A DNA stretch of 23,226 nt from JAHJCL01 sp964504075 (GCA_964504075.1 CAZDCT010000006.1:1-23226), one strand, 5' to 3'. Counted from the first letter of the stretch, positions 13,474 to 21,979 are shown. Notes: generated from the sequence alone by a model not told the origin. Made by a program: numbers and translations.

Positions 13474-15870
13474 ATGAAATATAATCCTCAAGAGATTGAA
13501 AAAAAGTGGCAAAAGTATTGGCAAGAGAATAATTTTTATCAGGCTGAAGATTTTTCCAAGAAACCAAAACTTTATATTTTAATTGAATTTCCCTATCCTT
13601 CAGGCGTTGGGCTCCATGTTGGGCATTGTCGCTCTTATTCGGCAATGGATGCTATAGTCCGCAAAAAGCGAATGGAAGGCTTTAATGTTTTATATCCCAT
13701 TGGTTGGGATGCCTTTGGTTTGCCAACCGAAAACTATGCTATTAAAACAGGCATTCATCCTCAAGTAGCCACTGAGAAAAATATTGCTACTTTCAAAAAA
13801 CAGCTGAAAAGCTTGGGTCTTTCTTTTGATTGGAATAGAGAAATTAATACTACTGATCCTAAATACTATAAATGGACTCAATGGATATTTTTGCAACTTT
13901 TCAAGAAAGATTTAGCTTATCAAGCAGAAATTCCAGTTAATTGGTGTCCCTCTTGCAAAATTGGTTTGGCTAACGAAGAGGTGATTGATAATAAGTGTGA
14001 AAGATGTGGAGCGAAAGTTGAACAAAAAACACTGAAACAATGGATGTTTAGAATTACAAAATATGCTGATAGATTGATTGATGATTTGAATAAAGTTGAT
14101 TTTTGGGAAAAAATTAGAGCTCAGCAAATAAATTGGATAGGCAGAAGCTATGGAACAAATATTAATTTTAAGCTTGAAAATTCTGAAGACAAAATTAATG
14201 TTTTTACAACCAGAACTGATACTCTTTTTGGGGTCACGGCTATGGTTTTAGCTCCTGAACATCCTTTGGTTGAAAAACTAACCACAGAAGAGAATAAGAA
14301 TCAAGTTAAAAAGTATATTAAAGAATCTAGGGAGAAAACTGAGTTTGAGAGAACAAAATTAGAAAAAGAAAAAACAGGAGTTTTCACTGGTTCTTATTGT
14401 TTAAATCCAGTAAATCAAGAAAAGACTCCTGTTTGGGTGGGGGATTATGTGGTCGGTACCTATGGTGGAGGTGCAGTTATGGTAGTGCCAGCTCATGATA
14501 AAAGAGATTATGATTTTGCTAAAAAATATGGACTGGAGATTAAAGAAGTAATTTCTGGAGGCAATATTTCTAAACAAGCTTTTGTCGATTATGGAAAATT
14601 AGTTAACTCTGGAGAATTTAATGGTTTGTCTTCTGAACAAGCAATAGAAAAAATTACTCAATGGTTAAAAAAGCAGGGCTTAGGCAGGAAAACAGTTCAA
14701 TACAAGCTTAGAGATTGGGTTTTTTCCAGACAGCACTATTGGGGAGAACCAATTCCAATTATTCACTGTAAATCCTGTGGAGCAGTTCCAGTCCCAGAAA
14801 AAGACTTGCCAGTTAAACTGCCTTTTGTTGAAAAATATCAACCAACTAATACGGGTGAATCTCCTTTGAGCAGAATTTCAGAATGGGTTAATGTAAAGTG
14901 TCCTAAATGTGGTGGCCAAGCCAAAAGAGAAACAGACACTATGCCTAATTGGGCTGGTTCTAATTGGTATTTTATGCGTTATATTGATCCTAAAAATGAC
15001 AAAGCTTTAGTTGATAAAAAGAAATTAAAATATTGGATGCCAGTTGATTGGTATAATGGCGGCATGGAGCATACAACCCTACATCTTTTGTATTCTCGCT
15101 TTATTTACAAGTTCCTTTATGACATTGGAATCTCTCCAAGCTCTGAGCCGTATCAAAAAAGAACTTCCCATGGTATGGTTTTGGCTGAGGATGGCCGCAA
15201 AATGTCAAAATCTTTTGATAATGTAATTAATCCTGATGAGATTATTAAAACTTATGGAGCTGATACTTTGCGGATTTACGAAATGTTTATGGGGCCTTTT
15301 GATCAAGCCATTGCCTGGAGTTCTCGGGGTGTTAAAGGGGTTTCCCGATTTTTAGAAAGATTTTGGAGATTAATTTTGGAATGTAAACAAAATGAAAAAA
15401 GCAGTTCAGAAATTATTAGAGCCGTTCATCAACTTAATAAGAAAATTGATCAGGACTTAGAAAAAATGAAATTTAATACTTCAATAGCTGCTTTTATGGA
15501 ATTTGTTAATTTTGCTTCTCTGAACAAAGAAAAACTTGGTAAAGATGTTATTGAAAGAGCTTTGAAAATGTTAGCTCCTTTTGCTCCTCATATAACTGAA
15601 GAGTTGTGGCATGAATTAGGGTTTAAGGATTCAGTCCACAAACAAGCTTGGCCTAAACATGATTCTAAAATAGTCCAGGAAAAAATAGTTACTCTAGTAA
15701 TTCAAATTAATGGAAGAGTGCGAGATAAAATAGAAGTTGAAATTAACCTTTCTGAAAAAAAAGCTAAAGAAATTGTTTTATCCCGAGAAAAAATCAAAAA
15801 ATGGATAAAGGATAAAGAAATCAAAAAGACAATCTTTGTCCCAAATCAATTAATTAATTTTGTAATTTAA
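13474..15870 (+). CDS. leuS: Leucyl-tRNA synthetase
   Basis: Class I synthetase that charges tRNA-Leu, 798 residues (bacterial LeuRS is usually 800-880, so slightly compact). It shows HIGH as HVGH (48-51), a zinc-type CPSC...CERC pair (about 156-177), the editing domain with TRTDT (246-250) and HDKRD (341-345), indicating post-transfer editing is retained, a second Cys cluster (CKSC and CPKC near 430-480), KMSKS (576-580) and a C-terminal helical anticodon-binding domain ending in the small LeuRS-type tail (QINGRVRDKIEV). glmS starts 2 nt after its stop. A tRNA-Leu gene lies about 7 kb downstream. No Shine-Dalgarno is seen. Confidence 0.97.
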   Translation: MKYNPQEIEKKWQKYWQENNFYQAEDFSKKPKLYILIEFPYPSGVGLHVGHCRSYSAMDAIVRKKRMEGFNVLYPIGWDAFGLPTENYAIKTGIHPQVATEKNIATFKKQLKSLGLSFDWNREINTTDPKYYKWTQWIFLQLFKKDLAYQAEIPVNWCPSCKIGLANEEVIDNKCERCGAKVEQKTLKQWMFRITKYADRLIDDLNKVDFWEKIRAQQINWIGRSYGTNINFKLENSEDKINVFTTRTDTLFGVTAMVLAPEHPLVEKLTTEENKNQVKKYIKESREKTEFERTKLEKEKTGVFTGSYCLNPVNQEKTPVWVGDYVVGTYGGGAVMVVPAHDKRDYDFAKKYGLEIKEVISGGNISKQAFVDYGKLVNSGEFNGLSSEQAIEKITQWLKKQGLGRKTVQYKLRDWVFSRQHYWGEPIPIIHCKSCGAVPVPEKDLPVKLPFVEKYQPTNTGESPLSRISEWVNVKCPKCGGQAKRETDTMPNWAGSNWYFMRYIDPKNDKALVDKKKLKYWMPVDWYNGGMEHTTLHLLYSRFIYKFLYDIGISPSSEPYQKRTSHGMVLAEDGRKMSKSFDNVINPDEIIKTYGADTLRIYEMFMGPFDQAIAWSSRGVKGVSRFLERFWRLILECKQNEKSSSEIIRAVHQLNKKIDQDLEKMKFNTSIAAFMEFVNFASLNKEKLGKDVIERALKMLAPFAPHITEELWHELGFKDSVHKQAWPKHDSKIVQEKIVTLVIQINGRVRDKIEVEINLSEKKAKEIVLSREKIKKWIKDKEIKKTIFVPNQLINFVI

Positions 15871-15872
15871 TT

Positions 15873-17711
15873 ATGTGCGGCATAGTTGGCTATATTGGTA
15901 AAAACAATAATATTGAGTTAGGCCTTAATGCTCTGAAGAGATTAGAATACAGAGGATATGATTCAGCCGGTGTAGCTTGGTTGAACAAAGATAAAAATGA
16001 AATTTTCTGTTGTAAAAAAGTAGGCAGAATTAAGGTTTTAGAGGAAGAAATAACTAATTGCTCTTTTTCAAAAACAGGCAATCCGTTTATTCTACACACA
16101 AGATGGGCTTCTCATGGCGGAATTACTGATGCTAATGCCCACCCTCATTGGGATTGTAATAAAAACATTTTCTTGGTTCACAATGGAATTATTGAGAATT
16201 ATAAAGTTTTGAAAAAAAGATTATTAGAAGAGGGACATCAGTTTTCTTCTGAGACTGATACAGAAGTTTTAGTTCATTTAATTGAGAAATTCTTTAAAGG
16301 TAATTTAGAAGAGGCCGTGATAAAGGCTTTGAAATTAGTAAGGGGAACTTATGCCTTGGCTATAATTGCTAAACAAGATCCAGGAAAGCTTATTGCGGCC
16401 AGAAATTCTTCTCCACTTTTAATTGGAGTGGGCGATGGAGAGAATATGTTGGCTTCTGATGCTTCAGCTGTAATTAGTAGAACCAAAAAAGTAGTTTATC
16501 TTGATGACGACGAAGTGGCTGTTTTAACTCCTGACAGTTTTTCCATTTTTGACTTAAATAATATTAAAAAGGAAAAAGTAATTAATGAGATTGATTGGGA
16601 TTTAGAAGAGGCTCAAAAAGGAGGTTATAAGCACTTTATGCTAAAAGAAATAATGGAAGAGCCGGAAGCAATAGAAAATGCAATTAGAGGAAGGTTAATG
16701 CCTGAAGAAGGTTCGGTAAAATTGGGTGGTTTGGATAGCGTTCAAGAACAATTAAGAAATGTTAAAAACTTGATTTTAACTGCTTGTGGTACAGCTAGTT
16801 TTGCAGCTCGGGTGGGCGAGTATATGTTAGAGGAATACGCTGGAATTTCTTGTGAAATTGATATTGGTTCAGAATTCCGCTATCGAAAACCGGTTTTAGA
16901 CAAAAACACAGCTGCTGTCTTTGTTTCTCAGTCTGGAGAAACTGCTGATACATTGGCTTGTTTAAGAGAAGTTAAGAAAAAGGGTATTTTAACCTTAGGA
17001 ATTACCAATGTGGTTGGTTCTTCTCAAGCAAGGGAAACTGTAGCTGGTGTGTATACTAGATCAGGACCAGAAATTGCAGTTGCTTCCAGTAAGGCTTTTC
17101 TCGGACAATTATCCACCTTAGTTCTTTTTACTGTTTATTTTGGTAGACAAAGACAAATGAGCTTAGTTATGGGAAAAAGAATTGTTTCTGAATTAGCTAA
17201 ATTGCCTAATCTGGCAAAAGAAACTCTCAAAATAGCTCCTGAAATTGAAAAATTAGCAGAAAAGTATAAAAATTTTAAAAACTTTTTCTTTATTGGTCGG
17301 AAATACAATGCCCCAATTGCTTTAGAAGGAGCTTTAAAATTAAAAGAAATTTCCTATATTCATGCTGAAGGAATAGCTGGCGGAGAATTAAAACATGGCT
17401 CTTTGGCTTTAATTGACGAAAACTTTCCAACAATTGCAATTTGTCCTTCAGATTCTGTTTATGAAAAAATGATGTCTAATATTCAAGAAATCAAAGCCAG
17501 GAAAGGACTTGTCATTGCTATTGCCACACAAGGTGACGAAGAGATTAAAAAAATAGTTGATGATGTAATTTATGTTCCCAAAACCCTGGAAATGCTTACA
17601 CCAATATTAACAACTATTCCTTTACATCTTTTTGCGTATTATGTGGCTAACTTATTGGGTCGTGATATTGATAAGCCCAAGAATTTGGCTAAATCAGTTA
17701 CAATAGAGTAA
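15873..17711 (+). CDS. glmS: Glutamine-fructose-6-phosphate aminotransferase (isomerizing)
   Basis: Makes glucosamine-6-phosphate from fructose-6-phosphate and glutamine, the first step to UDP-GlcNAc. It is 612 residues, full length (E. coli 609). MCGIVGYIG gives the N-terminal nucleophile Cys2. The glutaminase domain (about 1-240) includes HTRWASHGG and HNGIIENY. Two SIS sugar-binding domains follow (TACGTASFAARVGEY, SQSGETADTL; then EGALKLKEISYIHAEG and GGELKHGSLALI), and the canonical C-terminus DKPKNLAKSVTIE is present. It is co-transcribed with leuS (2-nt gap) and followed 10 nt later by iorA. There is no sign of a glmS ribozyme in the short gap upstream. It fits with murA and the nucleotidyltransferase nearby in cell-wall precursor supply. 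Confidence 0.97.
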   Translation: MCGIVGYIGKNNNIELGLNALKRLEYRGYDSAGVAWLNKDKNEIFCCKKVGRIKVLEEEITNCSFSKTGNPFILHTRWASHGGITDANAHPHWDCNKNIFLVHNGIIENYKVLKKRLLEEGHQFSSETDTEVLVHLIEKFFKGNLEEAVIKALKLVRGTYALAIIAKQDPGKLIAARNSSPLLIGVGDGENMLASDASAVISRTKKVVYLDDDEVAVLTPDSFSIFDLNNIKKEKVINEIDWDLEEAQKGGYKHFMLKEIMEEPEAIENAIRGRLMPEEGSVKLGGLDSVQEQLRNVKNLILTACGTASFAARVGEYMLEEYAGISCEIDIGSEFRYRKPVLDKNTAAVFVSQSGETADTLACLREVKKKGILTLGITNVVGSSQARETVAGVYTRSGPEIAVASSKAFLGQLSTLVLFTVYFGRQRQMSLVMGKRIVSELAKLPNLAKETLKIAPEIEKLAEKYKNFKNFFFIGRKYNAPIALEGALKLKEISYIHAEGIAGGELKHGSLALIDENFPTIAICPSDSVYEKMMSNIQEIKARKGLVIAIATQGDEEIKKIVDDVIYVPKTLEMLTPILTTIPLHLFAYYVANLLGRDIDKPKNLAKSVTIE

Positions 17712-17721
17712 AATATAAAAT

Positions 17722-19356
17722 ATGGAAGAAATTTTATCAGGAAAAACTGGCGAAAAAATTATTCTTTTAGGAAACAATGCTATTGTTCGGGGCGCCTTAG
17801 AATCAGGCGTTCAATTTGTGTCCACTTATCCTGGAACCCCAGCTTCAGAGGTGGGTAATACTTTTTTTAGAATTGCCCAAGAAGCCGGTGTTTATTTTGA
17901 ATATTCAACTAATGAAAAAGTGGCTTTGGAGGCGGGAGCAGGAGCTTCCTTTTCTGGTTTGAAAACTTTAGTAGCAATGAAGAACTTTGGTTTAAATGTG
18001 GCTTCAGACTTTTTAATGCCTTTATGTTATTCAGGTATTAAAGGAGAAATGGTTATTTTGGTAGCTGATGACCCTAGTTGCTGGAGTTCAGCTCAGTCAG
18101 AAGAAAATACCAGGGGTTTTGCTAATTTAGCCCATATACCAATTTTAGAGCCATCTGATCCTCAAGAGTGTAAAGACTTTACTAAATTAGGTTTTGAGCT
18201 TTCTAAAAAGTTTAAAATACCTGTTATGATTCGGGAAACAACCAGAGTGGCTTTACAAGCAGCTCCAGTTAGATTGGAGAAAATTGTTAAAGCAAAAGGA
18301 AAAGCAAAATTTGTTAAAGACCCTCATCAGTTTTCAACAATGCCCCCTCGGGTTTTAGAAATGAAGAGTGAGCTTTTGGAAAAGATTGAGAAAATGAGAA
18401 AAATCTCAGAAAAATCTCCTCTTAACCAAATTAAGGGAGGCTCAAAGTCCGCAAAAATGGGGATTATTACTTCAGGGATTTCTTATTTATATGTTACTGA
18501 GGCTTTGAAAGAATTGAATCTTAAAATGCCTGTTTTTAAATTAGGATTTTTTAATCCTTTGCCAGAAAAGAAAATTCAAAAATTTATCAAAAAACTTAAA
18601 AAAGTTTTAATAGTAGAGGAGTTAGAGCCTTATTTAGAAAAAGAAATAGAAAGGTTATCTAAGAATATAAATCCAAAACTTCAGATTTGGGGTAAAAATG
18701 TTTTACCCGTGACTGGAGAATTAAAACCAGAATATGTAGTTTCAGCTCTTACTAAATTTGCAAACACAAAATCAAAGTTCAATTTTAAATCTCATCTTAG
18801 AAAATTTAAAAAGTTAGAAATAGAAAAACGTTTTCCTCAGCTTTGTCCTGGTTGTCCTTATTGGTTGATATTTTCTACTGTTAAAAAATTAGCTCCAAAG
18901 GGAACAATTTTTGGTGGAGAAATTGGTTGTTATATGTTAGCTGCTTATCCTCCGCATAAAATGCAGGATTATTTGTTTTGCATGGGTTCGTCAACCGGAA
19001 TTGCTCACGGGATTAAAAAAGCGACCAATCAAAAAGTAATTGCTTTTGTGGGCGATTCGTCATTTTTTCATGCTGGGATTCCTGCTTTAATCAATACAAT
19101 CTCCAATAAATCAAACCCTTTAATTATTATTATGAACAACAGAACCACAGCCATGACCGGTCAGCAACCTCATCCCGGTTCTCCTGCAAAAGGCGAAGGC
19201 ATTAAAATTGAAGATATTGTTCGTGCCTTAGGAGTAAAATATGTAAAAACAATTGATCCAATAAATGTAAAAGAGTTTGAACAAACTATTAAAGAGTTTT
19301 TAGAAAAAGAAGAAGTTTCAGTAATTATTGCTCGAAGAGCATGTATTCGTTTATGA
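17722..19356 (+). CDS. iorA: Indolepyruvate ferredoxin oxidoreductase alpha subunit, lacking the ferredoxin domain
   Basis: Thiamine-diphosphate 2-oxoacid:ferredoxin oxidoreductase subunit that oxidatively decarboxylates aryl pyruvates to acyl-CoA. It is 544 residues against about 600-650 usual. The N-terminal pyrimidine-binding domain has STYPGTPASEVGN (34-46) and NEKVALEAGAGASFSG; a middle domain follows, then LCPGCPYW (374-381) and the ThDP site GDSSFFHAGIPALIN (444 onward) with NNRTTAMTGQQPHPG. The chain ends right after VIIARRACIRL, where relatives continue into a double 4Fe-4S ferredoxin domain; no CxxCxxC cluster is present. The stop overlaps the iorB start in ATGA. TAAAAT at 17709-17714, 7 nt before the ATG, could be an internal -10 but also covers the glmS stop. 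Confidence 0.88.
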   Translation: MEEILSGKTGEKIILLGNNAIVRGALESGVQFVSTYPGTPASEVGNTFFRIAQEAGVYFEYSTNEKVALEAGAGASFSGLKTLVAMKNFGLNVASDFLMPLCYSGIKGEMVILVADDPSCWSSAQSEENTRGFANLAHIPILEPSDPQECKDFTKLGFELSKKFKIPVMIRETTRVALQAAPVRLEKIVKAKGKAKFVKDPHQFSTMPPRVLEMKSELLEKIEKMRKISEKSPLNQIKGGSKSAKMGIITSGISYLYVTEALKELNLKMPVFKLGFFNPLPEKKIQKFIKKLKKVLIVEELEPYLEKEIERLSKNINPKLQIWGKNVLPVTGELKPEYVVSALTKFANTKSKFNFKSHLRKFKKLEIEKRFPQLCPGCPYWLIFSTVKKLAPKGTIFGGEIGCYMLAAYPPHKMQDYLFCMGSSTGIAHGIKKATNQKVIAFVGDSSFFHAGIPALINTISNKSNPLIIIMNNRTTAMTGQQPHPGSPAKGEGIKIEDIVRALGVKYVKTIDPINVKEFEQTIKEFLEKEEVSVIIARRACIRL

Positions 19357-19949
19357 AAAAGAAAAATTTTAATATCATTATCACTGGAGTAGGAGGTCAG
19401 GGCTTAATAACCATAACCAAAATTTTGGCCAAAGCAGCTTTGATTGATGGTTTTGATGTTAAAACCTCTGAGCTTCATGGTTTATCGCAAAGAGGAGGTT
19501 CGGTAGAAACAGCTATTCGTTTTGGTTCTAAGGTGGATTCGCCTCTAATAAGACAGGGTGGGGCTGATTTAATTATTTCTCTTGAACTTCAAGAAGCCTT
19601 AAGAGCTTGTTACTATGCTTCCAAAGATTCTAAAACCATGTTTTTGATTAATGACTTTGTAAAGCCCATTCCAGGTATAAAAAAACCAGACAAGAATCAG
19701 GTTTTAAAACAACTTAAAGGATTTTCAAACAAAATAGCGTTAGTTCCAGCTACTAATATTTGTAGAAAAGAGCTTAACAAAGAAGTGCTGGCTGGTATTT
19801 ATTTAATAAGTTTAGCAGTGCTTAAAGGTTTAATTCCCTTAAAAGCATTTTCTGTTTTAAAAGCTGCAAAAAAAATAGTTCCAGATAAATATTTGGAACT
19901 TAATTTACAAACCTTTCAATTAGCTCAAAGTTATACTCTTTCTATTTGA
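19353..19949 (+). CDS. iorB: Indolepyruvate ferredoxin oxidoreductase beta subunit
   Basis: Gamma-domain partner of IorA (pyruvate ferredoxin/flavodoxin oxidoreductase family), 198 residues, full length. It shows the Rossmann-like opening NIIITGVGGQGLITITKILA (6-25) and the family segment SELHGLSQRGGSVETAIRFG. I chose ATG 19353 over ATG 19341: 19353 forms the classic ATGA overlap with the iorA stop, and the core motif begins only a few residues later. The two subunits are therefore translationally coupled. The 3' end overlaps the 3' end of murA on the other strand by 19 bp, and no terminator is seen between them. Confidence 0.9.
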   Translation: MKKKNFNIIITGVGGQGLITITKILAKAALIDGFDVKTSELHGLSQRGGSVETAIRFGSKVDSPLIRQGGADLIISLELQEALRACYYASKDSKTMFLINDFVKPIPGIKKPDKNQVLKQLKGFSNKIALVPATNICRKELNKEVLAGIYLISLAVLKGLIPLKAFSVLKAAKKIVPDKYLELNLQTFQLAQSYTLSI

Positions 19950-21190
19950 GCTCCTAATTTTCTTAATTTTTGATCAATATTTTCGTAACCTCTTTCAATT
20001 TGAGAAATATCTGCAATTAAGGTTTTACCCTCAGCTATTAAGCCGGCTATTATTAAAGTTGCTCCAGCCCTGATGTCTGGGGCTTTTATTCTGCTAGCAA
20101 TTAACTTAGTTTTTCCAAAGATTAAAGCTCGATGAGGATCAGTAATTTCAATATCAGCTCCCATTTTTCTTAATTCATATAAATGATTGAATCTATTTTC
20201 ATATAAAGGTTCATGAATCAGGCTTTTCCCCTGGGCTTGAGTAAGCAAGACTGAGGTTTGGGGTTGAAGGTCGGTTGGAAAGCCGGGATATGGTAAGGCC
20301 TGAATTTTAGTTGGTTTAAATTCTTGAGTTTGAAAAACATGAATTTCATCTCCCTGAACTTTAAAATTTACTCCAATATCTCTCATTTTTTCTAAAAACA
20401 AAGATAAATGATTAGGATTTACTTTTTTGATTTTTCCCTGTCCACCAGTAACAGCTAAAGCAATCATAAAAGTGCCTGCCTCTAAGAGATCGGAGCAGAT
20501 AGAAAATTCTGTTCCAGAGAGTTTTGGTTTACCAATTATTTCAATTGTGTGGGTTCCAGCTCCTTTTATCTCAACCCCCATTTTTCTCAGAAGATTACCA
20601 AGATCTTGAACCTGTGGTTCAGCAGCTGCAATTTCAATAATTGTTTTACCATTAGCTAATGCTGCCAGCATCATTATATTTTCGGTGGCAGTAACAGAAA
20701 ATTCTTTTAAAACAACTCTTGTTCCCTGTGTTTTTTCTGGTGCTTCAAGACTATAAAAACCATCTTCTCTTTTTATTTTTATCCCTAATTTTTTAAAAGC
20801 TTCAATATGTGTTGTGATTGGTCTTAGTCCAATTTTGTCTCCTCCGGGACTAGGAACTTTTATTTTTTTGAATCTTGCTAAAAGAGGACCCATTAATAAA
20901 ACAGAAACCCTCATTTTCTCAAACAAATCTGCTGGAATTTTTTGAGGATGAATATTGGCTGGATTAATTTTAATTTTGTTTTTATCCAACCACTCAATTT
21001 CAGCCCCCATTTTTTTAAGGATTTCAATTTGATTTAAAACATCAGAAACCAAAGGAAGATTATCTATAACAGATGGTTGTTCTGAAAGCAAAACACCAGC
21101 TAAAATAGCCCCAGCCGAATTTTTATAGCCAGATACAGTTATTTCTCCAGAAAGTGGTTTGCCCCCTGTAATTAAAAATTTGTCTGCCAT
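19931..21190 (-). CDS. murA: UDP-N-acetylglucosamine 1-carboxyvinyltransferase with Asp at the catalytic Cys position
   Basis: Transfers enolpyruvate from PEP to UDP-GlcNAc, the first committed peptidoglycan step. It is 419 residues, full length (E. coli 419). It shows K23-N24 in SGYKNSAGA (substrate-binding Lys/Asn pair), R94 in KMRVSVLLMGPLLARF, the active-site loop PGGDKIGLRP (116-125) with D118 where most MurAs have Cys, and the C-terminal IRAGATLIIAGLIAEGKT and ERGYENIDQKLRKLGA blocks (ends IRAGATLI and RKLGA). Cys-to-Asp keeps activity and gives fosfomycin resistance in families such as mycobacterial and chlamydial MurA. MurA rather than AroA is clear from the KN and PGG loops. It is convergent with iorB (19-bp overlap) and divergent from the nucleotidyltransferase. 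Confidence 0.96.
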   Translation of the reverse strand: MADKFLITGGKPLSGEITVSGYKNSAGAILAGVLLSEQPSVIDNLPLVSDVLNQIEILKKMGAEIEWLDKNKIKINPANIHPQKIPADLFEKMRVSVLLMGPLLARFKKIKVPSPGGDKIGLRPITTHIEAFKKLGIKIKREDGFYSLEAPEKTQGTRVVLKEFSVTATENIMMLAALANGKTIIEIAAAEPQVQDLGNLLRKMGVEIKGAGTHTIEIIGKPKLSGTEFSICSDLLEAGTFMIALAVTGGQGKIKKVNPNHLSLFLEKMRDIGVNFKVQGDEIHVFQTQEFKPTKIQALPYPGFPTDLQPQTSVLLTQAQGKSLIHEPLYENRFNHLYELRKMGADIEITDPHRALIFGKTKLIASRIKAPDIRAGATLIIAGLIAEGKTLIADISQIERGYENIDQKLRKLGAQIERV

Positions 21191-21214
21191 TTATTTTGAC
21201 TTTAAGATAATTTT

Positions 21215-21242
21215 ATTTTACTTTAAAGTAAGAAAATGTCAA
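21215..21242 (-). promoter_or_regulatory. murA promoter
   Basis: On the minus strand, TTGACA (21242-21237), 16-nt spacer, TAAAAT (21220-21215; 5 of 6). Transcription would start near 21208, about 18 nt before the murA ATG. It is the best promoter match in the window. Confidence 0.6.
21218..21231. promoter_or_regulatory. 14-bp perfect palindrome in the murA divergent region
   Basis: TTACTTTAAAGTAA reads the same on both strands. It overlaps the murA promoter between the -35 and -10 boxes, so a bound dimer could control murA and perhaps the divergent gene. It is AT-rich, so chance is possible. Confidence 0.35.
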
Positions 21243-21246
21243 AAAT

Positions 21247-21960
21247 ATGATTGAAAAAGTAGTTATTGCTGCGGCAGGTAGAGGCACTCGGATGCTTCAT
21301 CTAACCAAAAATAAATCAAAACATCTTATTAAGGTTCTCAAAAAACCATTTTTAGTTTATTTTTTAGACAATATTTTAGAAGCGGGTTACAAAGAATTGA
21401 TTTTAATAGTTGGCTATAAAAAAGAAAAAATGGAGGAATTTTTAAAAGAATACAAATACGGCGCTAAAATCAGAGTTGTCAATCAATTTGAAATTTTAGG
21501 AGAGAAAGAATATGGAACTGCCTGTGCCCTAAAGTGCGTTAAAGATATTATTGGAAAAGATAATTTTTTAATGGTTTACGGTGATAATCTTTATTCGGTA
21601 AAGGATCTTAAGGCCTTTAATATCAAAGACAAATATAATTATGTAGCTGGTTTTTATCATCAGAAACCGGAAAAATACGGAGTTTTAAAGGTAGAAAATG
21701 ATTTTTTAAAAGAAATTGTCGAAAAACCCAAAAAATACATTGGCAACTTGATTAATACTGGCTTATATAAATTTACTTCCGAGGTCTTTGAAAAAATTTC
21801 TCAAATTTCACTCTCTCCAAGGGGGGAATACGAATTAACCGATGTAATTAATCTTTTAGCTAAGGAGAAAAAAGTAAAAGTAAAAAAGATTGAAGATTAT
21901 TGGTTGGATTTTGGTGATCCAGCAGATATTATGAGGCTTTCCCAATTCTTAAAAAGATGA
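21247..21960 (+). CDS. Sugar-phosphate nucleotidyltransferase
   Basis: Nucleotidyl-transferase fold enzyme of 237 residues that activates a sugar-1-phosphate with an NTP. N-terminal signature AAAGRGTRMLHLTKNKSKHLIKVLKKP has the G-x-G-T-R phosphate loop at about 10-15 (quoted parts: AAAGRGTRM, KHLIKV). It continues with LILIVGYKKEKMEEFL, GTACALKCV, the metal-site YGDNLY, the EKYGVLKV segment, EIVEKPKKY, INTGLYKF, the GEYELTDVIN motif and YWLDFGDPAD at the end. It lacks a left-handed beta-helix acetyltransferase domain, so it is not a full GlmU. It may make UDP-GlcNAc, dTDP-glucose or another NDP-sugar; the sequence does not decide. Neighbouring glmS and murA make GlcNAc-1-phosphate a reasonable guess. 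It is divergent from murA (56-nt gap), has no Shine-Dalgarno, and leads an operon with tsaC and the PAP2 gene. Confidence 0.85.
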   Translation: MIEKVVIAAAGRGTRMLHLTKNKSKHLIKVLKKPFLVYFLDNILEAGYKELILIVGYKKEKMEEFLKEYKYGAKIRVVNQFEILGEKEYGTACALKCVKDIIGKDNFLMVYGDNLYSVKDLKAFNIKDKYNYVAGFYHQKPEKYGVLKVENDFLKEIVEKPKKYIGNLINTGLYKFTSEVFEKISQISLSPRGEYELTDVINLLAKEKKVKVKKIEDYWLDFGDPADIMRLSQFLKR

Positions 21961-21979
21961 TAAAAAGTAAGAATGTAAA

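Noticed and set aside
15840..15873. glmS ribozyme upstream of glmS
   Set aside because: The gap to leuS is only 2 nt and no ribozyme core is visible at the leuS 3' end.
19341..19352. Upstream ATG of iorB adding four residues (MYSF)
   Set aside because: The ATG at 19353 forms the standard ATGA coupling with the iorA stop, and the extra residues add nothing recognisable.
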